Source: Flavobacteriaceae bacterium (GTDB taxonomy: Bacteria; Bacteroidota; Bacteroidia; Flavobacteriales; Flavobacteriaceae). Taken from it: a stretch of 55,605 bases of DNA. Under the pieces are notes generated by a model. It saw only the letters and a list, made by a program, of their open reading frames with translations. It ran no database searches and was not told the origin of the DNA. The DNA lies in NCBI GenBank assembly GCA_947457105.1, contig CANGUP010000002.1:1-55605 (forward strand). The letters are read 5' to 3'. Shown here in pieces: positions 43,859 through 51,868 of this stretch; the first letter of the stretch is position 1, and each line of letters starts with the position of its first letter. The translations under genes and the position numbers were made by a program.

Positions 43859-44136
43859 TATTTTACAAAGGTTGATAAAATAACCAATATTGATAACCAA
43901 ACAACTCCATGTATGATAAGACATTTCACATGACTTTTTCCACCATACAATTGACGAACTAAATGCACCATAAAGTAAATCAAACTAATAGGAATTAATA
44001 AATAGAACAAAAGCACACCAAAGTTAGGCGTTTTTGCATCACCAGGAAAAAGTTCATAACAAATACCTGCTATCAAAATATAGATTGTGTAAAAAGCAAT
44101 TGTAAGGTTTTCTTTTGAAAATTTGTTGAGGTTCAT
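43858..44136 (-). CDS. Small integral membrane protein, 92 aa
   Basis: Three hydrophobic segments (LTIAFYTIYILIAGICYELF, NFGVLLFYLLIPISLIYFMV and HGVVWLSILVILSTFV) with short polar loops. I cannot name the family. The ATG at 44136 (MNLNKFSKENL) is preferred to a GTG at 44154, since the GTG lies inside a dispersed repeat. It is downstream of the Lrp-type gene on the same strand, separated only by that repeat. Confidence 0.75.
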   Translation of the reverse strand: MNLNKFSKENLTIAFYTIYILIAGICYELFPGDAKTPNFGVLLFYLLIPISLIYFMVHLVRQLYGGKSHVKCLIIHGVVWLSILVILSTFVK

Positions 44137-44149
44137 TTTTATTTTTTTT

Positions 44150-44172
44150 GTCACACTGAGCTTGTCGAAGTG
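44150..44172 (+). repeat. GTCAC..CTGAGC..GTCGAAG dispersed repeat, copy 4
   Basis: 23 nt, identical to the copy at 14843-14865. It fills the spacer up to the stop codon of the Lrp-type gene. Confidence 0.85.
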
Positions 44173-44643
44173 CTAAAGTTGTATCTGTCTTTCTATTTGT
44201 TGTTCCAATGAAATAAAAGTTTCTGTTCGAGAAACACCATCAATAGGTTGGATTTTTTTATTCAAAAGTTGCATTAAATGTTCATTATCTCTACAAATAA
44301 TTTTGATTAAAATACTCCAATTTCCTGTTGTATAATGACATTCTAAAACTTCAGGAATTTTTTTTAATTCTTTTACAGCTTCAGCATTGGAAGCCGCTTT
44401 TTCTAAGTAAACACCAATAAAAGCCATGGTTTTATAACCTAAGACTTTGTTGTTTACAATAAATTTAGAACCCGAAATCACACCAGCATCTTCCAGTTTT
44501 TTCAATCGTTGGTGAATGGCTGCTCCTGAAATTCCAATTTTATTAGCGATTTGCAAAATAGGTTTTCGAGCATCTTCCATCAAAAAACGAAGAATTTCTT
44601 TATCGATTCCGTCAATTTCAATTTGAAGCTGATTGATTTTCAT
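44173..44643 (-). CDS. Lrp/AsnC-family transcriptional regulator
   Basis: A 156-residue protein with an N-terminal winged HTH (IDKEILRFLMEDARKPILQI, then KIGISGAAIHQRLKKLEDAG) and a C-terminal RAM effector domain (GYKTMAFIGVYLEKA, VLECHYTTGNWSILIKIICR). Proteins of this type are feast/famine regulators that sense amino acids. It is on the same strand as, and immediately downstream of, the saccharopine dehydrogenase-family gene, so control of lysine metabolism is a reasonable but unproven guess. It has its own minus-strand TATTTTTG box (44668-44661). Confidence 0.95.
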   Translation of the reverse strand: MKINQLQIEIDGIDKEILRFLMEDARKPILQIANKIGISGAAIHQRLKKLEDAGVISGSKFIVNNKVLGYKTMAFIGVYLEKAASNAEAVKELKKIPEVLECHYTTGNWSILIKIICRDNEHLMQLLNKKIQPIDGVSRTETFISLEQQIERQIQL

Positions 44644-44660
44644 TGGGTGTAATTTTAAAG

Positions 44661-44668
44661 CAAAAATA
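44661..44668 (-). promoter_or_regulatory. -7 promoter box of the Lrp-type gene
   Basis: Minus-strand TATTTTTG matches TAnnTTTG, 17 bp before the ATG. Confidence 0.5.
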
Positions 44669-44696
44669 GATATTTTGTTTTAAATTAAAACAACTA

Positions 44697-46073
44697 TTAG
44701 TTAGTTGTTACCAATTTATCAGGATTATAACCAATATAAGGCATTACAGTTTCTTTGAAAACCACTCCAAATTCTTCTAATTCTTTCAAAATAGGTTCGT
44801 AAACTTCTTTTTTAATCGGTAATTGAACGCCAGGCGTTTTTATGTTTCCGTTTAAGATTTGTAAAGTTGCCATTGCTACAGGTAAACCAACAGTTTTTGC
44901 CATGGCAGTGTAGATTTGGTCGTCACCAATGCAAACCATTTTAGAGTCAATTTGTTGTTGTTTTCCATCCAATTCGTAACCAAATTTATGGTACATTACA
45001 ATCATATCTTTGTCGTTGGGTTGTAAAGTCCAACTATCATTCAAGATGCGTTCTAGAATTTGTGCAGGAGTAGCATTTTTTAAACCAACAATTTTGTTTG
45101 GGTTGAATAAATCTAAATCTAATAATTTGTCCCACATAATGTCATCTTGCTCAATATTTAGAGCTAAACGCATTTTAATTTCAACAGAATCTGTTGGATG
45201 ATAAGGTAAAAAAGAATTGGTAAACTCACGGAAACTCATAGTTTCAGAATTTTCCATTACGTATGTATCATCAGTCATTCCGAGTTGGACAAACATGTTC
45301 CAAGCTTTTGAAAATCCAACTCTTCTGATAGTTCCACGATATAAAGTCAATACATCGTCTAATCCATAAACACTTCTGTATTTTAGAGAATCTCTGTTGG
45401 CGTAACCTTCGAATTTTCCATAACCTTCAACTAATAAAAACTCGGTTCTTCGAAATAATTTATTGTAAGGAATGTATTTGTACTTTCCTTCTTGTATGAA
45501 TTTTGCTGCTCCACCTTGACCTGCTAAAACTACATTTTTTGGTGCCCAAGTGAATTTGTAATTCCAAAGATTGTTGTCGCTTTCTGGAGCAACTAATCCG
45601 CCACAAAAGGATTCGAACAAAATCATTTTGCCACCTTTTTCACGAATTTCATCAATGACTTTCATGGCACTCATGTGGTCAATTCCTGGGTCAAGTCCAA
45701 TTTCATTCATGAAAATCAATCCGTTTTCTTTTGCGGCTGCATCCAAACCTTGCATTGCATCAGAAATATAAGATGCAGTAACCATGTGTTTTTTGAAAGT
45801 AATACAATCTTTAGCAACTTCAATATGCATGTGAGCAGGTAACATCGAAATTACAATATCTGCTTTTTGAATTTCTGAATGACGTTGTGTTTCATTGTTG
45901 ATATCAAGCTGAATGGCAGTTGCATTAGGATGATTGTTGGTTTTTCTTTGAGCCAATTCTAAAGATAAATCACCAATAGTTATATGAAGATTTTGTTCAA
46001 CAGATTTGTTTAAAAGATATTGAATTAAAGAAGAAGCCGAACGACCTGCTCCTATGATTAGTATGTTTCTCAT
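44697..46073 (-). CDS. Saccharopine dehydrogenase-family oxidoreductase (lysine metabolism)
   Basis: A 458-residue NAD(P)-dependent enzyme. The N-terminal Rossmann motif ILIIGAGRSASSLIQYLL (G8, G10, S12-S14) is followed by the saccharopine dehydrogenase C-terminal domain (NEIGLDPGIDHMSAMKVIDE, SFCGGLVAPESDNNLWNYKF). These features fit saccharopine dehydrogenase (glutamate-forming) or saccharopine reductase of the lysine pathway. The ATG at 46073 is chosen because it starts the Rossmann strand directly, and a TAGTTTTG box lies at 46101-46094. An upstream ATG at 46136 would add 21 residues across that promoter. The precise direction (synthesis or degradation) is not determinable. Confidence 0.92.
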   Translation of the reverse strand: MRNILIIGAGRSASSLIQYLLNKSVEQNLHITIGDLSLELAQRKTNNHPNATAIQLDINNETQRHSEIQKADIVISMLPAHMHIEVAKDCITFKKHMVTASYISDAMQGLDAAAKENGLIFMNEIGLDPGIDHMSAMKVIDEIREKGGKMILFESFCGGLVAPESDNNLWNYKFTWAPKNVVLAGQGGAAKFIQEGKYKYIPYNKLFRRTEFLLVEGYGKFEGYANRDSLKYRSVYGLDDVLTLYRGTIRRVGFSKAWNMFVQLGMTDDTYVMENSETMSFREFTNSFLPYHPTDSVEIKMRLALNIEQDDIMWDKLLDLDLFNPNKIVGLKNATPAQILERILNDSWTLQPNDKDMIVMYHKFGYELDGKQQQIDSKMVCIGDDQIYTAMAKTVGLPVAMATLQILNGNIKTPGVQLPIKKEVYEPILKELEEFGVVFKETVMPYIGYNPDKLVTTN

Positions 46074-46093
46074 GGTTTGTTTGTAATTGGTTA

Positions 46094-46101
46094 CAAAACT
46101 A
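46094..46101 (-). promoter_or_regulatory. -7 promoter box of the saccharopine dehydrogenase-family gene
   Basis: Minus-strand TAGTTTTG matches TAnnTTTG, 20 bp before the chosen start codon. It argues against the upstream ATG at 46136. Confidence 0.5.
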
Positions 46102-46104
46102 AAG

Positions 46105-46173
46105 AAATTCCAATAAAAAATTCCAAATCCCAACATTTATAATTGGAACTTGGAATTTTTACATTGGAACTTT
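46105..46173. repeat. ATTCCAAT-bounded inverted-repeat element, second copy, terminator-like
   Basis: AAATTCCAAT (46105-46114) starts the element. Perfect arms AAAAATTCCAA (46116-46126) and TTGGAATTTTT (46150-46160) follow, with a last ATTGGAACTTT at 46163-46173. On the minus strand the stem is followed by a T-run, so it could end transcription of the gene at 46180-46515. Its layout resembles 8569-8648. Confidence 0.7.
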
Positions 46174-46179
46174 GATTTT

Positions 46180-46515
46180 TTATTCTAGACCTTCAAGATC
46201 TTTTTCTAAGTCTTCAAGATCTTTTTTAGCTTCTTGATTGTTTTCTATTTTTTGTTGTTCAAACTGTTGGTCTTTTTCTATTTCATCTTTTATTAAATAG
46301 GTTTTTCCCAAAACAAATAAGGCACAGATATAGGATATTGCAAACAACCATTTTACAAGTTTACGTTGATTGACATCTGACTTTTTAAAAGTTATAAAAA
46401 TCAAAATTAAGGAACCTCCAATTGGTAAAAGTGCTAAAGTGTCAAATGGAAGTATCGAAAAAACTACACTTATGACAACAAATATAAAAGATAGAATTAA
46501 TAATGTCTTTCTCAT
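46180..46515 (-). CDS. Small membrane protein with charged C-terminal coiled coil, 111 aa
   Basis: Three hydrophobic segments (LLILSFIFVVISVVFSILPF, LALLPIGGSLILIFITFK and LVKWLFAISYICALFVLGK) are followed by about 40 residues rich in Glu, Gln and Lys that end in the repeat LEDLEKDLEGLE, likely a coiled coil. No family is recognised. It lies 24 bp after the DUF3108 gene, and this spacer is entirely the 25-nt hairpin element that abuts its ATG. Confidence 0.75.
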   Translation of the reverse strand: MRKTLLILSFIFVVISVVFSILPFDTLALLPIGGSLILIFITFKKSDVNQRKLVKWLFAISYICALFVLGKTYLIKDEIEKDQQFEQQKIENNQEAKKDLEDLEKDLEGLE

Positions 46516-46540
46516 TTTATGCTGAATTTATTTCAGTAAT
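46516..46540 (-). promoter_or_regulatory. 25-nt start-codon-abutting hairpin element
   Basis: Minus strand ATTACTGAAATAAATTCAGC then ATAAA, then ATG at 46515. The arms CTGAA and TTCAG around ATAAA match the pyrH and tyrS elements. Here it forms the full gap to the preceding DUF3108 stop codon. Confidence 0.75.
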
Positions 46541-47301
46541 TAAATTCCAGTTGCAGAAGTTAATGCTAATTGTCCAGTTCCTACTGGAATACTAAACTTC
46601 ATTAATGCAGGTACTTTTTTTGCATCTGCGGTAAGCCAAATTAAGTTTTTGTCTGTTCCTTTTAGCTTGTTTGTTTTTGCACCAATAGATAATTTGTAGC
46701 ATTCTTTTTGTCCAAGATTCCCAGCATTAACGCTTTCTGTTCCCATATACTTCAATGTAACAGGAATTTCTTTTTCGTCAAAAACAATGGTGAATGATTT
46801 AGTTTGTCCTGATTTCATTTTCGAAAAATCAATAGTTCTTACTTTGTAAAGTAACGATACTACATCTAGAGTCGAAGCACCAATATTGAAAGTACGAGTT
46901 GTTTCGGGATTATTCCTTTTTTTTGAGGTGCTTGTGACAGAATTTCCTTTGAAAACGTATTTTTCTTTTTTAGTGTAACCACCTTCATCAACACTTCTTT
47001 TATATAAACTTGGTTTTAAAGTGGTCGGGTTTACATAAGCTTCGTAAATATCTCTTATTTTGAAAAATTTATCCCATTTGCTAAACGTTGCTAATTCACA
47101 ATTCAAATGTAAATAAGTGTTTTTTGAAGTATTCTGAGTTTCTGTTGACATGGTTACTTGAGCCAATTGTGTCATCAATCCACTCATATTATAAGAACCA
47201 GCATAAACTAATTTTTCACCTGACGGAATTACTACTTTGGTGTCTGCTGTAAAGGAGCAGAAAATCAATAGGATAGCGATAATGAATGTTGCTTTTTTCA
47301 T
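46540..47301 (-). CDS. DUF3108 domain protein, secreted
   Basis: The signal peptide MKKATFIIAILLIFCSFTAD is followed by a 230-residue beta-rich domain typical of DUF3108 (SGEKLVYAGSYNMSGLMTQL, DVVSLLYKVRTIDFSKMKSG, ECYKLSIGAKTNKLKGTDKN, IWLTADAKKVPALMKFSIPV). Such proteins occur in the periplasm; their function is unknown. Length 253 is normal. A minus-strand TATATTTG box at 47326-47319 lies 17 bp before the ATG. Confidence 0.85.
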   Translation of the reverse strand: MKKATFIIAILLIFCSFTADTKVVIPSGEKLVYAGSYNMSGLMTQLAQVTMSTETQNTSKNTYLHLNCELATFSKWDKFFKIRDIYEAYVNPTTLKPSLYKRSVDEGGYTKKEKYVFKGNSVTSTSKKRNNPETTRTFNIGASTLDVVSLLYKVRTIDFSKMKSGQTKSFTIVFDEKEIPVTLKYMGTESVNAGNLGQKECYKLSIGAKTNKLKGTDKNLIWLTADAKKVPALMKFSIPVGTGQLALTSATGI

Positions 47302-47318
47302 TTCTTAAAATTATGGTA

Positions 47319-47326
47319 CAAATATA
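47319..47326 (-). promoter_or_regulatory. -7 promoter box of the DUF3108 gene
   Basis: Minus-strand TATATTTG, a full TAnnTTTG match, 17 bp before the ATG. Confidence 0.5.
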
Positions 47327-47425
47327 AAATTTTATAATTGTTAAAATCAAAAGGAAAACATAAAAATCCTTGAGCATTCAATATATAACTGATATTTTTG
47401 TTAAAAATTATTAAGAACTATTATT

Positions 47426-47812
47426 ATGGATAAGAAAATATTTTCCGCAGCAGGTTTTTTTGGAATGACAGCAATTATTTTAGGAGCTTTTGGAGCACAT
47501 GCTTTAAAGAAAGTATTGACTGTAGAACAATTGGTTACATTTGAAACTGGAGTAAAATATCAAATGTATCACGCTTTGTTTTTGCTGTTTTTAGGATTAA
47601 ATAGTCATTTGAGTTTTAAAACAAAAAAAACAATTTTAGTACTCACTATTTTAGGAATTATTTTCTTTTCTGGTTCTATTTATTTATTGTCTACAGATAG
47701 TTTAAATGCTTTCAATTTTAAAGTTATTGGGTTTATCACACCAATAGGAGGTTTGCTGTTAATTATGGCTTGGGCAATTTTTTCACTACATTTTTTAAAG
47801 AAAAAACCATAA
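47426..47812 (+). CDS. DUF423 family inner-membrane protein
   Basis: A 128-residue protein with four TM segments. The DUF423 signature is visible: FGMTAIILGAFGAHALKKVL near the N-terminus, then FETGVKYQMYHALFLLFLGL, LTILGIIFFSGSIYLLS and GFITPIGGLLLIMAWAIF. The function is unknown, although it is widely conserved. It sits divergent from the DUF3108 gene, 124 bp away, and precedes pckA. Confidence 0.92.
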   Translation: MDKKIFSAAGFFGMTAIILGAFGAHALKKVLTVEQLVTFETGVKYQMYHALFLLFLGLNSHLSFKTKKTILVLTILGIIFFSGSIYLLSTDSLNAFNFKVIGFITPIGGLLLIMAWAIFSLHFLKKKP

Positions 47813-47825
47813 TTTTTCAATAAAC

Positions 47826-47837
47826 TACAACGTTGTA
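47826..47837. promoter_or_regulatory. Palindrome TACAACGTTGTA upstream of pckA
   Basis: A perfect 12-bp palindrome with a central CG, ending 12 bp before the pckA -7 box and thus in the -33 region. It resembles the symmetric half-sites of LacI-type regulators, but the identity of any regulator is unknown. Confidence 0.45.
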
Positions 47838-47849
47838 ATAATTAATTTT

Positions 47850-47857
47850 TACCTTTG
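47850..47857 (+). promoter_or_regulatory. -7 promoter box of pckA
   Basis: TACCTTTG, a TAnnTTTG match, 35 bp before the pckA ATG. Confidence 0.55.
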
Positions 47858-47892
47858 TAGTCAATTTATTAATTGCAACACAATACAATTTT

Positions 47893-49518
47893 ATGGAGAA
47901 TACTGCCCAATCTACGAAATCGATTTCGTTAGAACAATATGGAATCAAAAATGTCCAAGAAATTATATACAATCCATCTTTTGAATTTTTATATAATGAA
48001 GAATTAAGTTCAAGTTTACAAGGTTACGAAAAAGGTCAATTGACTGAGCTTGGAGCTGTAAACGTAATGACTGGTGAATTCACGGGTCGTTCGCCTAAAG
48101 ATAAATACATTGTAAAAGACGCTATTACAGAAAATACTATTTGGTGGAATTCTGAAAAAGCGGTAAACGATAACAAGCCAATTTCTCAAACAACTTGGAA
48201 TGCTCTTAAAGAAACAACAGTAAATCAACTTTCAGGGAAAAGATTATTTGTTGTTGATGCTTTTTGCGGCGCTAACGAAAATACTCGTTTGAAAGTTCGT
48301 TTCATTATGGAAGTAGCATGGCAAGCACATTTTGTGAAAAATATGTTCATTCGTCCAACAGATGCTGAACTTGAAAATTTTGGTGAACCAGATTTTATTG
48401 TAATGAACGGCTCAAAAACAAGTTTCAAAGACTACGCAGCTCACGGATTAAATTCTGAAGTTTATGTAGCTTTCAACCTTACTGAGAAAGTACAATTAAT
48501 TGGTGGAACTTGGTATGGTGGTGAGATGAAAAAAGGATTGTTCTCAATGATGAACTATTACTTGCCATTACAAGGAATTGCTTCTATGCACTGTTCAGCA
48601 AATAAAGGAAAAGATGGCGATGTAGCTGTTTTCTTCGGATTGTCTGGAACAGGAAAAACAACTTTATCTACAGATCCAAAACGTGAATTAATAGGTGACG
48701 ATGAACACGGTTGGGATAACGATGGTGTTTTCAATTTTGAAGGTGGATGTTATGCAAAAACTATCGATTTAAGTGCAGAAAATGAGCCAGATATTTTTGG
48801 CGCCATCAAAAAAGATGCATTATTAGAAAACGTAACAGTTGATGCCAACGGAAAAATCGATTTTAAAGATGGTTCTGTAACACAAAATACTCGTGTTTCT
48901 TATCCAATTAATCATATTCACAATATTGTAAAACCAGTTTCTAAAGCTGGTCATGCAACAAAAGTGATTTTCTTAACTGCAGATGCTTTTGGTGTTATGC
49001 CACCAGTTTCTAAGTTAACTCCAGAGCAAACTAAATATTATTTCTTATCAGGTTTCACGGCTAAGTTAGCTGGAACTGAAAGAGGTGTTACACAGCCAGA
49101 GCCAACCTTTTCAGCTTGTTTCGGAAAAGCATTTTTATCATTGCATCCAACTAAATATGGTGAAGAATTGGTAAAAAAGATGGAGCAACACAATGCTACA
49201 GCTTATATGGTTAACACTGGTTGGAATGGAACAGGAAAGCGTATTTCTATAAAAGACACTCGTGCAATTATTGACGCTATTCTTGATGGTTCGATTGAGA
49301 AAGCGGAAACTAAGATTATTCCAACATTCAATTTTGAGGTTCCAACTTCTTTACATGATGTTAATCCAGCTATTTTAGATCCAAGAGATACTTATGCAGA
49401 TGTTTCGGAATGGGAATCTAAAGCAACGGATCTAGCTGGAAGATTCATTAAAAACTTCGTTCAATATACAGACAATGCTGAGGGACAGAATTTAGTAAAT
49501 GCTGGACCACAATTATAA
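47893..49518 (+). CDS. pckA: Phosphoenolpyruvate carboxykinase (ATP)
   Basis: Converts oxaloacetate and ATP to PEP, CO2 and ADP, the entry step of gluconeogenesis. The P-loop [14 protein letters not shown] starts at residue 249. It is followed by the Mn-binding region [20 protein letters not shown] and the C-terminal [16 protein letters not shown]. The sequence [20 protein letters not shown] near the N-terminus is also typical. Length 541 is normal for the ATP-dependent form. It is a single-gene unit with its own terminator, and a palindrome in the promoter region suggests regulation. Confidence 0.98.
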   Translation: MENTAQSTKSISLEQYGIKNVQEIIYNPSFEFLYNEELSSSLQGYEKGQLTELGAVNVMTGEFTGRSPKDKYIVKDAITENTIWWNSEKAVNDNKPISQTTWNALKETTVNQLSGKRLFVVDAFCGANENTRLKVRFIMEVAWQAHFVKNMFIRPTDAELENFGEPDFIVMNGSKTSFKDYAAHGLNSEVYVAFNLTEKVQLIGGTWYGGEMKKGLFSMMNYYLPLQGIASMHCSANKGKDGDVAVFFGLSGTGKTTLSTDPKRELIGDDEHGWDNDGVFNFEGGCYAKTIDLSAENEPDIFGAIKKDALLENVTVDANGKIDFKDGSVTQNTRVSYPINHIHNIVKPVSKAGHATKVIFLTADAFGVMPPVSKLTPEQTKYYFLSGFTAKLAGTERGVTQPEPTFSACFGKAFLSLHPTKYGEELVKKMEQHNATAYMVNTGWNGTGKRISIKDTRAIIDAILDGSIEKAETKIIPTFNFEVPTSLHDVNPAILDPRDTYADVSEWESKATDLAGRFIKNFVQYTDNAEGQNLVNAGPQL

Positions 49519-49546
49519 AATAACAAACAAACTACACCTAAACAAA

Positions 49547-49578
49547 GAAAAAGCCCAACAGTGATGTTGGGCTTTTTT
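49547..49578. terminator. Terminator between pckA and hemD
   Basis: AAGCCCAACA (49551-49560), loop GTGA, TGTTGGGCTT (49565-49574), a perfect stem with A-run before and T-run after. It fits both convergent genes. Confidence 0.9.
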
Positions 49579-49597
49579 GATAACTATAAATAAAATT

Positions 49598-50356
49598 TTA
49601 TTTTCCTTTATTAGCTTCGGCTACATATTTTTCTAAAGCCATTGTCATAGAAGGAGTTTCTGGTGTTGGAGCAAGAATATCAATTCTTAACCCGTGTTCT
49701 AAAGCTTCTTTTTGAGTAGTACTTCCAAAAACAGCAATTCTGGTGTCATTTTGTTTAAATTCTGGGAAGTTTTTAAATAATGATTTGATTCCAGTTGGAC
49801 TGAAAAACGCCAAAACATCATAATAAACATCTGCTAAATCAGATAAATCACTCATTACCGTTTTATAAAAAATAGCTTGTGTCCAATTGATTTTTAGGTT
49901 GTTTAAAGTCACAGGCGCGTCAGCATTTAATTGATCTGAAGCAGGAAGTAAAAACTTTTCATCTTTATATTTTTTGAAAAGTGAGCTCATGTCTGCAAAA
50001 TCTTTTTGACCAACATAAATTTTACGTTTTCTATAAACAACATATTTCTGTAGATAAAAAGCAATAGCTTCTGATTGACAAAAATATCTTAAATCTTCTG
50101 GAACTTTATAACGCATTTCCTCAGCCACTCTAAAAAAGTGGTCTACTGCATTTCTACTTGTTAATATGATTGCAGTAAAATTGTTAAGGTCAATTTTTTG
50201 AGCTCTAACATCTTTCGCGCTTACGCCTTCTACGTGAATAAAAGAACGAAAATCTATCTTTACCTTATGCTTTTGTTGTAAATCAAAATAAGGCGAATTT
50301 TCTACTTTTGGCTCTGGTTGCGAAACCAAAATCGTTCTTACTTTCAAATTTGCCAT
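49598..50356 (-). CDS. hemD: Uroporphyrinogen-III synthase
   Basis: Cyclises hydroxymethylbilane with inversion of ring D in haem synthesis. 252 residues in the two-lobed HemD layout: RTILVSQPEPKVENSPYFDL starts the first lobe, FTAIILTSRNAVDHFFRVAE carries the conserved S-R-N/T-A-V motif, and the second lobe holds VLAFFSPTGIKSLFKNFPEF and IAVFGSTTQKEALEHGLRID. HemD sequences are poorly conserved but these blocks are convincing. It lies 9 bp downstream of the DUF4271 gene, a combination typical of Bacteroidota. Confidence 0.93.
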   Translation of the reverse strand: MANLKVRTILVSQPEPKVENSPYFDLQQKHKVKIDFRSFIHVEGVSAKDVRAQKIDLNNFTAIILTSRNAVDHFFRVAEEMRYKVPEDLRYFCQSEAIAFYLQKYVVYRKRKIYVGQKDFADMSSLFKKYKDEKFLLPASDQLNADAPVTLNNLKINWTQAIFYKTVMSDLSDLADVYYDVLAFFSPTGIKSLFKNFPEFKQNDTRIAVFGSTTQKEALEHGLRIDILAPTPETPSMTMALEKYVAEANKGK

Positions 50357-50365
50357 GTTTAAACT

Positions 50366-51031
50366 CTAATTTTTTGTAATCAAATAATATATGAAATAAT
50401 ATGGAGCTATTTCAAGTGCGCAAAGATACAAAATAAAATAAAACAACTTACCGAATACTAAATTTTGATAATTTTTCAAAGAAATAAGATAAGTCGCTAA
50501 ATTTATTATTAATAATATACTAATTACGGTAATAATTAAAAAATTCGTTGAATAATTACCATAAAACAGGATAATTGAAATTGGTAATAGTAGTAATCCA
50601 ATGTAGGTTCTGAAGGTAACTTTCTGTAAATTAAACTGCTCGATGATTTCTTCAATGCCAAATGTTGCGGCAATAATCTTCTCTACGAGAAATTTAGAAA
50701 GTATGAAAACTGTCAATAAGGTAAAAATTCTTGTAAAAAGAATCCAATCGGTTTTAACACCATAATTGTAGTGTACTAAGACTAATTGTATGAAAAAAGA
50801 TAGCGAAATGATGTTAATAGCAAATAAAAGCACATTAAATCCGCTCATTAAATGACTACTTTCTCTATATATTTTTGTATATTTATCTGATACAATTAAT
50901 CGAATATAATCGTTAAATCTCGTTTCAAAGACTGATTTTGCCAAAACAATTAGAAATAAAGAAAGCACAAAAATAATTGTTGCCCAATCTTTGTTTTCTA
51001 TAATTCGTGGATGTAATTCTAATGCTATCAT
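50366..51031 (-). CDS. DUF4271 family membrane protein
   Basis: 221 residues with about six TM helices (WATIIFVLSLFLIVLAKSVF, LFAINIISLSFFIQLVLVHY, FRTYIGLLLLPISIILFYGN and others). It matches DUF4271, a Bacteroidota membrane family repeatedly found directly upstream of hemD. Its function is unknown. The ATG at 51031 (MIALELHPRIIENKDW) is preferred to the TTG at 51040. A minus-strand TAATTTTG match at 51045-51038 lies too close to the start for a normal leader and may be fortuitous. Confidence 0.88.
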   Translation of the reverse strand: MIALELHPRIIENKDWATIIFVLSLFLIVLAKSVFETRFNDYIRLIVSDKYTKIYRESSHLMSGFNVLLFAINIISLSFFIQLVLVHYNYGVKTDWILFTRIFTLLTVFILSKFLVEKIIAATFGIEEIIEQFNLQKVTFRTYIGLLLLPISIILFYGNYSTNFLIITVISILLIINLATYLISLKNYQNLVFGKLFYFILYLCALEIAPYYFIYYLITKN

Positions 51032-51107
51032 GAACGGCAAAATTACTAAATTTTATTTGTTGATTAGTATTATAATATTATTAAGATTATGAAGTAATAA
51101 AATGAGT

Positions 51108-51115
51108 ATTTTTGC
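51108..51115 (+). promoter_or_regulatory. -7 promoter box of the glycosyltransferase/pyrC unit
   Basis: TATTTTTG matches TAnnTTTG and lies 20 bp before the ATG at 51136. It overlaps an in-frame TTG at 51112, which therefore is not the start. Confidence 0.5.
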
Positions 51116-51135
51116 ACAAACTTTTATCAATAAAT

Positions 51136-51861
51136 ATGAATTGCGGTATTGTAATTATTCCAACTTATAACGAGATTGAAAATATTGAAAGTATAGTGAG
51201 AGCTGTATTTTCTTTACATAAACCTTTTCATGTTCTCATTGTAGATGATAATTCACCTGATAAAACAGCAGATAAAGTAAAAGAGCTTCAAAAAGAATTT
51301 CCAAATCAACTTTTTCTTGAAGTTAGAACAAAAAAAGCCGGATTAGGAACTGCTTACGTTCATGGATTTAAATGGGCACTAGCTCATGATTATGAATTTA
51401 TTTTTGAAATGGATGCCGATTTTTCACACAATCCACATGACTTAGAGCGATTGTATGATGCTTGTCATTTTGGTGGTGCCGATTTGGCCATTGGTTCAAG
51501 ATATGTTACAGGAGTAAATGTTGTAAACTGGCCTTTAAGTAGAGTTTTGCTATCTTATTTTGCTTCAGTTTATGTGAGAATGATTACTGGAATGAAAATT
51601 ATGGATGCCACAGCAGGATTCATTTGCTATAGCAGAGAAGTTTTAGAAGCAATTAATCTTGACAAAATTAAATTCATTGGATATGCTTTTCAAATTGAAA
51701 TGAAATACAGAGCATTTTCTAAAAATTTCAACATTCAAGAAGTGCCAGTAATTTTTACCGATAGAACCAAAGGACAATCTAAAATGAGTAGTTCTATTAT
51801 TAAAGAAGCCATTTTTGGAGTTTTATCGCTTAGAATAAAAAAATTATTTAATAGATTATAG
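51136..51861 (+). CDS. Polyprenol monophosphomannose synthase-like glycosyltransferase (GT2)
   Basis: 241 residues, a GT-A glycosyltransferase of the dolichol-phosphate mannosyltransferase type. It would transfer a sugar from a nucleotide sugar to a polyprenyl phosphate at the inner membrane. The N-terminus is GIVIIPTYNEIENIESIVRA, with DDNSPDKTADKVKELQ and the metal-binding FEMDADFSHNP. ATAGFICYSREVLEAIN and FTDRTKGQSKMSSSI are typical of DPM1. No C-terminal TM is present. It precedes pyrC by 7 bp and is likely co-transcribed with it, as in related genomes. Confidence 0.9.
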   Translation: MNCGIVIIPTYNEIENIESIVRAVFSLHKPFHVLIVDDNSPDKTADKVKELQKEFPNQLFLEVRTKKAGLGTAYVHGFKWALAHDYEFIFEMDADFSHNPHDLERLYDACHFGGADLAIGSRYVTGVNVVNWPLSRVLLSYFASVYVRMITGMKIMDATAGFICYSREVLEAINLDKIKFIGYAFQIEMKYRAFSKNFNIQEVPVIFTDRTKGQSKMSSSIIKEAIFGVLSLRIKKLFNRL

Positions 51862-51868
51862 AAAATAT

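Noticed and set aside
44137..44154. GTG start for the small membrane protein upstream of the Lrp spacer
   Set aside because: The GTG belongs to the dispersed repeat; the ATG at 44136 gives a normal N-terminus.
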